Assembly: GCA_003013855.2 (NCBI GenBank)
Contig: PVNU02001427.1
Span: forward strand, 1-64,000
DNA: 64,000 bases
Origin: Liriodendron chinense
Lineage: Eukaryota > Streptophyta > Magnoliopsida > Magnoliales > Magnoliaceae
Reading direction: 5' to 3'
A program made the position numbers and the translations under genes. Under the pieces are notes generated by a model. It had not been told where the DNA came from. It did not search any database and saw nothing but the letters and a program-made list of their open reading frames with translations. Positions 54,951 to 64,000 of this stretch are shown piece by piece. Within the stretch, counting starts at the first letter, position 1; each line of letters starts with the position of its first letter.

Positions 54951-56396
54951 ATGGCTCTCTCATTCCCTGCCCTCAAAATACCTGAGGCTTCCTCTCCACA
55001 GTTAAACCCGACAGAATCCATGCTAATTCCTGGTATCCAAGAGCTACAACAAAGTATAAAAGCAATGTAGGAAACGCTTCTTCGGTTCACACAAGCTCAG
55101 GTTTCAATAATCAACACCCAGGTTGGCCTAGCACAACAATAACAGCCACAATCTCTTCCAGCCTTCAGTTCATCACAACCACAGTCGTTAGGGTTCATGC
55201 TGAACTTTCCATACCCTCCTAATGGGGGCCATCAGTCAAAACAACCCTTGATGTCAGGGCATTTCTTCCAATACCCTCCTATAAATGGGAGCGATTTTCT
55301 CTCACATTCCACAACCAGAATTCTCATCCAATTCCAACATCATTTCCTTAATGAGAGTTGCAGTCAATTTCAACATGCTCATGTGATCGGGGTTTCTCTG
55401 CAATCTCATTTTCCAGCCTCAGTTCAACAAAGTTTTTATAATGAGAGTAATTATCAGGCCCAACCTCCTTCAAGCATGAATCATAGGAGCGTCAATGACA
55501 CTAATTATTACGAAAGGGGGCTAGCTCAGGCCTGGCAAGAGGTAAGATCTCCCTCATCTGGTCCCTCTAAAATTGAACAACTCCGAGAGTAGATGCAAGA
55601 TACGAAGAGAAAGTTGTAGAAGTAACAAGGGGTGGATCTTTCATCCACTAAGTTCAGGGACCTTTGTCCATTTTCCGATGCAATGGTACCTCAAGGCTTT
55701 CAGGTACTAAAATTTAAAAGATATGATGGGACAGGGTGTCTTATAGACCACCTGAGATCATTCTGTGGTGAGCTAGATGCTGTAGCAGGCAACAACGAAG
55801 CATTGATCCGTCTGCTTTAAAAGTTCCTGAAAGGCGACGCATTAGATTGGTACACGTCACTGGACTACTATCGAATCAAAACTTGGGAACATCTTTCTCA
55901 AGCATTTGTCAATTTCTTCGTGTACAATATTAACTCATCACCGAAAAGAGTGGATCTTACTGCCTTAAGACAGAGAAATGATGAGTCATTATCAGCTTAC
56001 ATTGGACGGTGGCGGGCCATGGCCGTTAGAATGAAGACTCCCATCGACAACGAGGAGCAAATCTCCATGATCGTCCACTCAGCAAATCCAAGTATCTCTA
56101 GATACCTTATCTCACATCTATATACAAACTTCACCCAACTCATTCGCGCCGGGGAATAAGTCGAAGCTAAAATAAGGGCTGGGATGATCTCCCCTTGGTG
56201 GCCTCATCGGGCCTCTCCAGTACAACCGATAGTGGAAAGTGAGCCTACTAGATACGACAGCGATAACGATAGTGTTCCCGTCTCCCATCCAATGGAAGAA
56301 GATGATCTTGTCGCCTCTACCGAAGGTGCACTATTCCTCTCTCACCATGGGCAACCGCAGCAACAGAAACAACAACAACCGAGATGGAACCCATAG
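54951..56396 (+). pseudogene. Tat-like Gag, broken
   Basis: A plausible start is the ATG at 54951 (MALSFPALKIPEASSP), followed by stops at about 55068 and 55140. The retrotransposon gag domain is at 55632-56159: PQGFQVLKFKRYDGTG, HLRSFCGELDAV, (after a TAA) FLKGDALDWYTSLD, TWEHLSQAFVNFFVYNI, LRQRNDESLSAYIGRWRAMA. A Gln-rich tail ends at 56396. At least four stops prevent translation. A glutamine- and proline-rich spacer (55197-55592) precedes the domain. Confidence 0.8.
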
Positions 56397-57810
56397 TTCC
56401 CTAATCAAGGTTGGCAAGGGACACCCCCAACCAATCCAATTTCAGAACCCCTCATCCTGCAAGTGGCATCTCTAGTCGGTCCAGCCTCTATAATGCAAAG
56501 GGCACCTCCTGCCTATCCAGCTTTCATCAGCCAAGAAGAGCCTCCTCTCTAGTTTATTCGGGCCATCGACTCTAGTTTAGAGTTCTAGCCTCTCATCCTA
56601 TAAGGGGCACCCCCAGTTCTTTTAATCCCAATCATCTAAGGGCACATCTTGCCCATTTCCAGCCAGGGTCACAATCAGCCCATTCTACTCAACTAAGGGG
56701 ACGACCTCCCTATCGCAGCATCACTCAGCTAGGGGCACAACCTGCCCACAACATCTATCCAGGGGCACAACCTACCCATTTCTCTAGTAAACAACCAGGG
56801 GCACAACTTGCCCACATCACCGTCTTATGCAACACCTACTCCAGCCATTATCCTCTAAGAAGAAGACCCTTCCTTAGATAGCATGCCACATGCCCTAGTA
56901 GAGTCGGGGCTCAGCTTCAATTATGTGGCCATTATCGAGGAGGTCAAAGGGGAGATTGATGTCCAGGTTCTAATCGATTCAAAAATATCAACCATCATTC
57001 TTCAGGTCTTGAACATCTCAGCTTCATTCCATCTCCTTCCCGATCGAGCCTAGTTTCACAGAATCGGTGTCTCTCTTCAAATTTTCAATGAAGGGTCAAG
57101 CACATCTTCAAAGATAAGATGATCACCATCATCACCGATCCCAAACAAATCCTCAAGGTAGAAGCATCCAACTTTCGAGAGCCTACCATCCCAGCCATGG
57201 ACGTACAACGCTCTAATCGGGATGTTCATGCCAAAGTCTTGAGTTTCACAATGTAAATTACTTCCCTCGTGTATGTCTCATTAGATCGAACTACGTCTTC
57301 CTTCCTGCCGAGTGTCAAACCTTTTACTCTCAGCTTGAATATTAAGACTCGGCCCAAATCATGGAGGTTCAAGAAGATGTGGATAGAAGAAGACTGCGAT
57401 ATCAGCCTATTCGGATTAGGAAACCAAAGCGCAGAGATATCAGGAGAAGACAAAATCGTCAAGAAGAGGGCAATCCCTGCATCTACACACCAATCCAGTT
57501 TATCAATGCAGGGATTGTCTACCCTGATGATGGTCTGGATTCTACCTTCGATGATTAAGCGAGTAGATTGAGTCCGATAAAGTTGCCCAAAGGAGACTCA
57601 AGCAAGGGGCAGGAATTTCACTCAATGGACTGGACCACAGTCCTGGTCCCACCTCAGCCAAATGAACCGGAAGAGCTACAATACACCGGGGATGAGCCAG
57701 GAGAAATCGCATCCAATACTGACTCGGAGCCTAATTCCAGATCTATCATGGCATTTGGGCGCGATGATGAGGGTTGGCCTACTGATCTTTCTAGTTCTGC
57801 CTCCTGAGGG
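56397..57810 (+). pseudogene. Tat-like protease and spacer region, decayed
   Basis: 'aggggcacaacctgcccat' words repeat at 56500-56820. At 56880-57060 the frame reads VQVLIDSKISTIILQVLNISASFHLLPDRA, corresponding to the end of Tat proteases (FQVL...SFNLLLGRPW), then FREPTIPAMD near 57180. ORFs at 57269-57571 and 57568-57807 fill the space before RT and are acidic. No catalytic DSG remains. The repeated GGGGCACA words may be a separate short tandem expansion. Confidence 0.5.
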
Positions 57811-58140
57811 GAAGGAGTGCGGGGCAGTAGTAAGTTTGTAGCCCCATGACGACCAATAAAAGTCGACAGTTCTCGACTCCCCGGGCCGAATTAGGCAACC
57901 CCTGGTTTGCATCGCCGTCTTGCTCGAGGTTCTAAAAAAAACTTTAAAAAAATCAGAAAATTAAAAAACCCAAAACACCAAATATTTCAAAATTTAAAAA
58001 AAAATATTTATATTTCACAGAGTCCAAAACTTTAAAAAAATCCAGATATTCACAAAATTAAAAAAAAAATCAGAAAATATTTCAAAGTAAAAAAAAAAAT
58101 CAGAAATCTTTTAAAAATCTGAAACAATAAAATGTCAAGT
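57811..58140. other. A-rich degenerate tract
   Basis: Repeated 'aaatcagaaaat' and 'ttttaaaaaaatcag' words; no coding content. Confidence 0.7.
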
Positions 58141-58239
58141 CTATCTGTCATAGCACTTGAGTATGAAGTTGACTCATATGATTTCAATCTAGAGTTGGAT
58201 TTCAAACTCAAAGGTTTGGACAAAGCCAAATAATGTGGA

Positions 58240-59167
58240 AAATGATGAGCCGACTCTTGAGCTAGAGGGTCTCCTCGAAAAGTTCAAGCCAAAAGCCAAT
58301 GTTATCTCAAAAAATTTTAAAATTGTAAACCTAGGATCTCTTGAGACCCATAAGGAAGTGTGCATTAAGAATCATTGTCCTCGAAAAATAAGCAGAGAAT
58401 GATTGAATTTTTTAAGTCATGACTTCTAAATCTTGCGTCTTATAAAGACTTATCCGGACTCGATAAAAAACTCATCAAGCTTATTAAGAAGATGCTGCCA
58501 AGTCTATGTTTGCATTCCATGCTGGAGTATGCGACTTGACGAATGATCGGAGAAACCTCGCGGCTCGATAAAGACAAATTGCTATTAACACGTCAGAAAG
58601 TACTTTAAGTGTCAGCGGCATGTACACCAGATTCATGTGTGTGATTCGAAACTCTACAACCTGATAATGCTCCAGTTATTCATTGTACGAGGTATCTACA
58701 TCAGCAGAAAGATTGACTCGGCAACATCTAGCTGACATGGGCATATACTTGTGACAATCAATTACTTCATAAAGTGGATGGAGGTAACATTCTGATATCG
58801 CGTGATAGTTCTCATGAAGAATGATATCATTAGTTGTTAAGGGTTCCCACATGCTATCAACATTGGCAATGAGACACCCTTCGGAATCTAAGGATGAAAG
58901 ATTTCCTCAAGAAAATTAAAATCAGAAGACATGCCTACAAAGTTCAAGTCAAAATCCTGTCAACATGAAGCTAATAAAGAATGAAGTTGAAGAAAGAAAA
59001 GTCATATTAGATTTGCAGCGAGCATCGTCGCATCTATCAGACTCAAGGGGTAAGGCCTAAGGATTAGAGAAGTTCTTCTGGGAGGCACCGTTCGACTCAC
59101 CAACCTGAGGGGCAAGGATCTTCCAGAGCCAATTAATGCCGACAATGTGAAAATCTCTCACATGTAA
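58240..59167 (+). pseudogene. Tat-like pol scraps: RT start, integrase piece, pol C-terminus
   Basis: FKIVNLGSLETHKEV (about 58315) and SYKDLSGLDKKLI (about 58440) fit the block that opens Tat RT. VTINYFIKWMEVTF (58750-58795) and GFPHAINIGN fit the integrase core around the first two Asp positions (the second is now Gly-Asn). EVLLGGTVRLTNLRGKDLPE with INADNVKISHM and TAA (59069-59167) is the pol C-terminus. Spacing shows that most of RT, all RNase H and much of integrase are deleted. Confidence 0.65.
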
Positions 59168-59559
59168 GCCAATCCAACCTTATCAAGAGTTACATTAGTA
59201 GAGATGAAGTTAAGAAGTCAAGGCTTAGACCTCTGAGAATCACTACAGACCAATAAGGGTTCCAAATAAAGGGTTCAAAAGTCAAAGCAAAAGGAAGAGA
59301 AAAAAAAAGAATAGAGTAAAACAAAAGGGAAAAGAAAAAAAGAGGCATGCAACCCAAGAAAAGAACAAAAATCAACCCAAGAAACACATCCATCCATCCA
59401 CCTAAGAAGGGTCTGTAGTTAAGGCCGACAGCTCTGTCATTGTAACTTAAGATAAGGGCTGAAAGGTTGCCATCGGCCGGCAACAACGGATTTCCAACCT
59501 CTTGCCTCTACGTTTATCTAAAAAAATCAAAAGAAAAAATGTGCCTAAACAAAAAGAGC

Positions 59560-59790
59560 GGAGTGAAAATTCGAAAGGGCGCTCTGAGTAAAAACAATGG
59601 GCACGCAGGGAACTTGGTGAAAATCCGAAAGGGTGCCAAGGGTAAAAAAAAAGCACAGTTGCCAAGGGGCAGGCAAGATCAAATACCCGGGACGTAGTGA
59701 AAATTCGAAAGGGTGCCACGGGCAAAAATGTTGGGCAAGCCGGACGTGGTGAAAACCTAAAAGGGCGCTGCAGGTAATAATGGCTAAGAA
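59560..59790 (+). repeat. GTGAAAATCCGAAAGGGYGCC repeats
   Basis: Four imperfect copies of 'gtgaaaattcgaaagggcgc' and variants (near 59564, 59619, 59697 and 59748), just after the pol end of Tat-like element 2. Confidence 0.75.
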
Positions 59791-60530
59791 AAAAAGGAAG
59801 CAAGTACATGAAAGATCCATGTGACAAAAGATTCAATGGAAGCAAAGAGGGTGGCCATGAATCGATAATTCTTTTAAGCTCTGCCCAAACTCTAGGAGAA
59901 GGATACCATTATGCACTACTTTAAGGGATCAGGAACCTTAGTGAACGATTGGAAAGTAGAGTATGACTTCTAGCTAAGTCAAATATTCTGATTCCAACAT
60001 CTAAAAGTACAAATCCAAATCACGCACAGATAGATAAGCACTTGGCACAAATTTTCATTCCATGTATGATTTGCCTACTTAATTATTTAAAAAGAATTTT
60101 TTTCAAGAAAAAATTTCTTTTATATATATATAAATCATAGAAGGCTTTTGAAATAAACATAATCCAATCCTCCAGTCAACTCGCGGAGTGCCTCCTGCAA
60201 ACGCCCTTCTCGTGGTCATTCCTCCCAAAAGGTAAGCGTCTCTCCCCCTGCTCCAATACTTCAATCTTTTTGCTAAAGTGCTTTCTCTCCTCACAGGTGT
60301 TGAAGCTCCATCAACTACAAAGTAATCTCACCCGCTGGTATAAGACAATGTGCAAAGATGGGTAGTTGGCGTGCAATAGCCATTAGGATCACTGTGTCAA
60401 TGAAGAGCACACCAGAAGCCAAATAGAATGAGGTAAGTATGCATTTCCAATAAAACTGGTCTCAACCTCGAACATTCGGTATGAGATTCGGGTTATTCCA
60501 AAAAAATAAAATATATACTTCAAAAATCCC
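59791..60530 (+). other. Non-coding part of Tat-like element 2
   Basis: No supported ORF. 'gaggtaagtatgca' near 60429 corresponds to 'aaggtaagtatgcc' near 3195 in element 1, aligning the two elements from here rightward. No trace of the DUF7745-like ORF is seen. Confidence 0.5.
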
Positions 60531-60537
60531 AAAAACC

Positions 60538-61590
60538 TGGGTTCGAAGACCTTAAACTGCGTCGAGATTAAAATTTCGAGAGATTTCCAATAAAACCGGC
60601 ATTAATCTCGACCACTTGGATCAAGATCTTATGACCTGGATCTTTTCTAAAAATAAAAAAAAAATTATTTCCAGCATGTACAAAATTTGGGTCCGAAGAC
60701 CTTAAACTATGTCGGGATCAAAATCCCAAGAGATTTCCAATAAAACCGGCATTAATCTTCACTGCTCAGATCATGATCTGATGACCCAGATCTTTTTTTT
60801 TTAATGTATTTCTAACATGTACAAATTTTGGGTTCGAAGACCTTAATCTACATCGGGATCAAAATTAAAACCGGCATCAATCTCGACCGCTCGGATCAAG
60901 ATTTGATGACCCGAATCTTTTCTAAAAAAATAAATAAAAAGAAATGTATTTCTATCATGTACAAATTTTGGTCTAAAGACCTTAAACTATATTGGGATCA
61001 AGATCCCGAGAGATTTCATAATAAAAACCATCATTTGATCTCGATCGCTTAAGGTGGGGTCCGATGGTTCGGATCTTTCCAAAACAAAAAAAGTGTCGTA
61101 TTTGCATGTACATATATTTGGTCCGAAGACCTTAAACTACACTAGGATTAACTTCTCGGGGGACTTTTTTGCTTCCAACAAAAATCGGTATTGACCTCGA
61201 CCGCTCAGATCGAGGTCCGATAGTCCAGATCTTTTCAAAAAATCACAAAAAGAATGTATTCTTAGCATGTGCATATTTTCTGTCCGAAGACCTTAAACTA
61301 CACTGGGATTAACTTCTCGGGGGGACTTTTCTGCTTTCAACGGTATTAATCTCGGCACTTCGAGTCAAGGTTTGATAACCCGGATCATTTCAAAAATACC
61401 AAAAATCTTTTAAGCTTTCCATAAAAGTCAGTACCAATCTCGACCACTCGAGTTAAGGCATGAAACTTTCAAAAAAAAAAAAAGATTTACCATCTGAGTT
61501 TAGCTGCACAAATCTATCCCAAGAGGTCCGAAGACATAAAACTACACTGGATTAACTTCTCGGGGGCTTTCTTTCCCAACCTGTTCCGGA
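60538..61590 (+). repeat. Tandem array, about 140-165 bp period, Tat-like element 2
   Basis: The 'gaagaccttaaacta' core recurs near 60545, 60695, 60836, 60976, 61125, 61286 and 61530, i.e. about seven units against five in element 1. The last units of both elements share 'actgggattaacttctcggg'. Confidence 0.85.
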
Positions 61591-61991
61591 CATGACTGAC
61601 ACTTGATCGTACGCGTCCAGAGTTCTCTAAACAGGTAAAGGCTGAGGCAGGCAGAACCCCGTAATCCTGTTCATGTTGAATGCACCGTGATAGACGACCT
61701 TGACTTGGAAATCGCTGTTGAATCTGACGGATGTTCCCTGTTCCTAAAACTCATGAAGGGGATTAAGGCAGTTAGGAGATGAAGCACACCCTCACGGAAT
61801 TGTGAGCAGCATAAGACCCCAAACTAGATTGATAAAGGGAAATGTGAAGACGTGACTCATTTTGTGGCCGAAGGAGTCTGTCAGACGATACGTGGTCTAT
61901 GTGCATTGCACATGAGGAACAGGCAACTTCGTGGGTGTGTTGACTGAAAACCCTCAATCTCCTCATCCGAAGATGTAAAACTACGGCACTT

Positions 61992-62225
61992 AACTGTGTG
62001 AGACTCGTCTTACTCGCTGACGTAAAATTGATCGGGTGCCTTACCAGCAATAGAAGCTGAAAGTGAATGAACTGTGTGAGACTCGTCTTGCTAGCTGACG
62101 TAAAATGGATCGGGTGCCTTACTAGCAGTAGAAGATGGAAGTGGATGAACTGTGTGAGACTCGTCTTGCTCGCTTACGTAAAATGGATCGGGTGCCTTAT
62201 TAGCAGTAGAAGCTGGAAGTGGATG
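61992..62225 (+). repeat. Three tandem copies of a 78-bp unit
   Basis: Units start at 61992, 62070 and 62148 with 'aactgtgtgagactcgtctt' and include 'gacgtaaaatggatcgggtg'. Element 1 has a single copy (4419-4496), so the triplication arose in element 2. Confidence 0.9.
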
Positions 62226-63538
62226 AAAATTCCATACCTTTCCCTGTATTTTAAAAAATCCACCAAAACATTGCAAAATCATCTTTTAAAATAAAAAAAT
62301 ATTTCTACTATTTTCAATAACACCGATCTTCATCCTGACCACTCAGGCAAAGACTCGAATCAAATATCTTCAAAATCACAAAATATTTCTACTGTTTTCA
62401 ATAACACCGATCTTCATCCTGACCACTCAGGTAAAGATTTGGATCAAATATTTACAAAAATTATAAAAAATTATCACTATCCCCAGCACAGCACTTCAGA
62501 AGTCTCGAACTCCACTCACCCACTTCACAATTTGGGATGAAGGATCCGATCACCCATAAATTGGAATCTTGAACAAAATTGGCGACCAAACACCATCTTA
62601 ATCACATCCATTCCCCAGAAGAGTACCTTAAGGTTGCAACCTAGAACCTCCTTCATCCATTCCCAGCAACAAATGCAACAGTGTCTTGGGATGATGGACC
62701 CGATCGACCACGGGTCAGGATCTTGATTAACCCGCTAACCAAACATCCGCATTAAAAAGAAAATCTCCAGGGAGCAAAACTCCACAAGTAATAAGTTCAA
62801 AGTTCTCTACATCTTCAGCAAAAGTAGAATCATTGAACGAGAAGAGAATGAGCCAAACCATGTATCCATCATCAAATATGCATCCATATGCATCAGCAGT
62901 CATCGCATCAATCATCATATTTACTTGCTTTCAAAATAAAAGTCGGTTAGCCAAAGACCCCATAGGCATCCCGAGTGGAGGCACGTGCAAGCCAGATTTC
63001 CTTTTCAAAAATCCCTATTTACAAATAAAAACCCTACAGAGTATCACTCCTTAGAGTGGGTATCTTTTCAAAATCCAAAAATATTTTCTCAGTAGAGCGT
63101 TCAGCCTTCAAAACACTAAGAGATCTTCTATATTTCTGAGTAGGAGCCGATACAAAATCAAATAAGATCCTATGTCTCGCAGTTTCCCCGCGGACCATCA
63201 GATCCAATGCACTCAAAGTACGGTCGAACTGAACTCCAGTGTCAGTGCGGTCGTACCAAATGCCAAGATATGAAACAGATGAAAGCCAAAAGGCTTGGTC
63301 AAAGAAACCATCTGAACGATGGAAACAAATTATAACCCAAGTATCAAAACCAGAAGATTGGGTGGAAAAAGTTCACCAGCACATACCTGGGCTTAGATGC
63401 CTGAACTACCTTGATTGAGTCCAAGTCGGAGTAGTAGATCACCCGTAAGGCCGCCAAGACGCAGGGCAGCTAACCACTTTGACAGTTAAGCAAAACAAGT
63501 ACTCCTGGAGTGATCCGGGAAAGTAACGATAATCAATT
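62226..63538 (+). other. 3' region of Tat-like element 2, homologous to 4500-6350
   Basis: Landmarks such as 'aaagtcggttagccaaagac', 'gcactcaaagtacggtcgaa' and 'aagtactcctggagtgatc' occur in the same order in element 1. No coding capacity is seen. Confidence 0.7.
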
Positions 63539-64000
63539 TGTAATGACCCAGGTTTTCGAAATAATTAAAATAAAATTTTAATTAATTATTTAGTAAATTA
63601 CGTGATTTATTATGTTGATAAATTAATAATAAACAATCTGTAGGGAATTAGTATAGTATCCATTTATTAAAGTTGCTCAAAATAAACCCTAGAACAGCGT
63701 AGAAGTGTCGGATCTTACAAAACTCATAAATTTACAATAATTACGAAAATGCTATTAGTTAAACTTAAGTTAAACTGATGATTTTAAGTATGCCAGTTTC
63801 TAATGATCAGTTTCATGCCAAACTTCATATAATAGTTTAGGGGCATATTTTAACCGTACACGTCAAATTTCGGCCCTCCGATCATCCTACAAATGCCCTA
63901 ATCAGAAATCGGGCCATAAGTGGGCCACCTTATCTCAGATCTGCTTCATTTTTGGTGTCATCCCCTAAAATTATGTGACTGAACTATTGGATGGATTAGA
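63539..64000 (+). mobile_element. Start of a Tekay-like LTR, cut by the window end
   Basis: It starts TGTAATGACCC and follows the solo LTR at 31670 closely ('cgaaataattaaa', 'aacttcatataatagttt', 'gccctccgatcatcctaca'). It interrupts the Tat-like element directly after 'aatcaatt'. Whether it is a solo LTR or a full element cannot be seen. Confidence 0.8.

Larger units (their letters stand above)
53301..63538 (+). mobile_element. Tat-like Ty3/gypsy retrotransposon 2, internally deleted
   Basis: 5' LTR 53301-54719, PBS 54723-54740, gag to 56400, protease-like part to 57250, scraps of RT and integrase (58240-59167), then a 3' region of tandem repeats matching element 1. Most of RT and all RNase H motifs are missing; from the RT start to the pol end only about 0.9 kb remains instead of roughly 4 kb. 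Its 3' LTR is outside the window. A Tekay-like LTR is inserted at 63539. Confidence 0.85.

Noticed and set aside
57269..57807. Possible host gene from two adjacent ORFs
   Set aside because: They lie between gag/protease and RT remnants of the Tat-like element in the same orientation, so they are more likely its spacer region.
59190..59845. Phe/Pro-rich minus ORFs in Tat-like element 2
   Set aside because: They are antisense to A-rich DNA and to the GAAAGGG repeats; not related to the DUF7745-like ORF.

Overview
The window is nuclear DNA from a seed plant, very probably an angiosperm with a repeat-rich genome. The evidence is a plant-type nuclear tRNA-Trp, Ty1/copia and Ty3/gypsy elements with plant lineage hallmarks (Tat-, Athila- and Tekay-like), hAT, CACTA and Tourist-like transposons, and a small defensin-like gene. 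The many dispersed foldback repeats rich in TGGGCCCAC and 'aagtggaccacacc' words remind me of magnoliid genomes, but that is weak recollection and the species cannot be fixed from the sequence.

Layout. 1-8193: 3' part of a Tat-like gypsy element, with a broken antisense DUF7745-like ORF, a long tandem-repeat 3' region and the 3' LTR. 8194-15044: intergenic DNA with foldback elements, a CACTA-type MITE, a Tourist-type MITE and a SINE-like unit. 15050-21868: a minus-strand copia element with both LTRs and a decayed polyprotein. 22046-23014: a hAT-type element with a perfect 8-bp target duplication, holding a (TA)n array that is split by an unusual 550-bp element with palindrome-bearing inverted termini. 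23954-24025: tRNA-Trp(CCA), minus strand. 25673-28389: a second copy of the 550-bp element, split by a 2161-bp solo LTR. 28400-42563: an older inverted LTR fragment followed by a decayed Athila-like gypsy element, which holds two nested solo LTRs. 44710-46900: 5' part of a second copia element (minus strand). 48577-49539: a two-exon defensin-like gene, the only clear host protein gene. 50620-51385: a second hAT-type element with a perfect 8-bp duplication. 51889-52121: a copia RNase H tail. 53301-63538: a second Tat-like gypsy element (5' LTR, PBS, gag, broken pol, tandem-repeat 3' region). 63539-64000: start of another Tekay-like LTR, cut by the window edge.

Almost everything is a nested transposon landscape, and no autonomous element looks intact. 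Insertion order can be read from target duplications: GTTCA, TTAAA and ATAAA for the three LTR insertions, AATAGAAC and ATCAAAAT for the two hAT insertions. Observations most worth a second look are: the palindrome-bearing 550-bp family next to microsatellites; the PBS of the Athila-like element, which continues into the complement of an entire tRNA-Asp; arrays of short palindromic motifs just upstream of the TATA box in several LTR families, with positions kept but motif sequences changed; and the defensin-like gene whose splice donor reads AT instead of GT. No multi-gene system such as an operon or cluster is visible.
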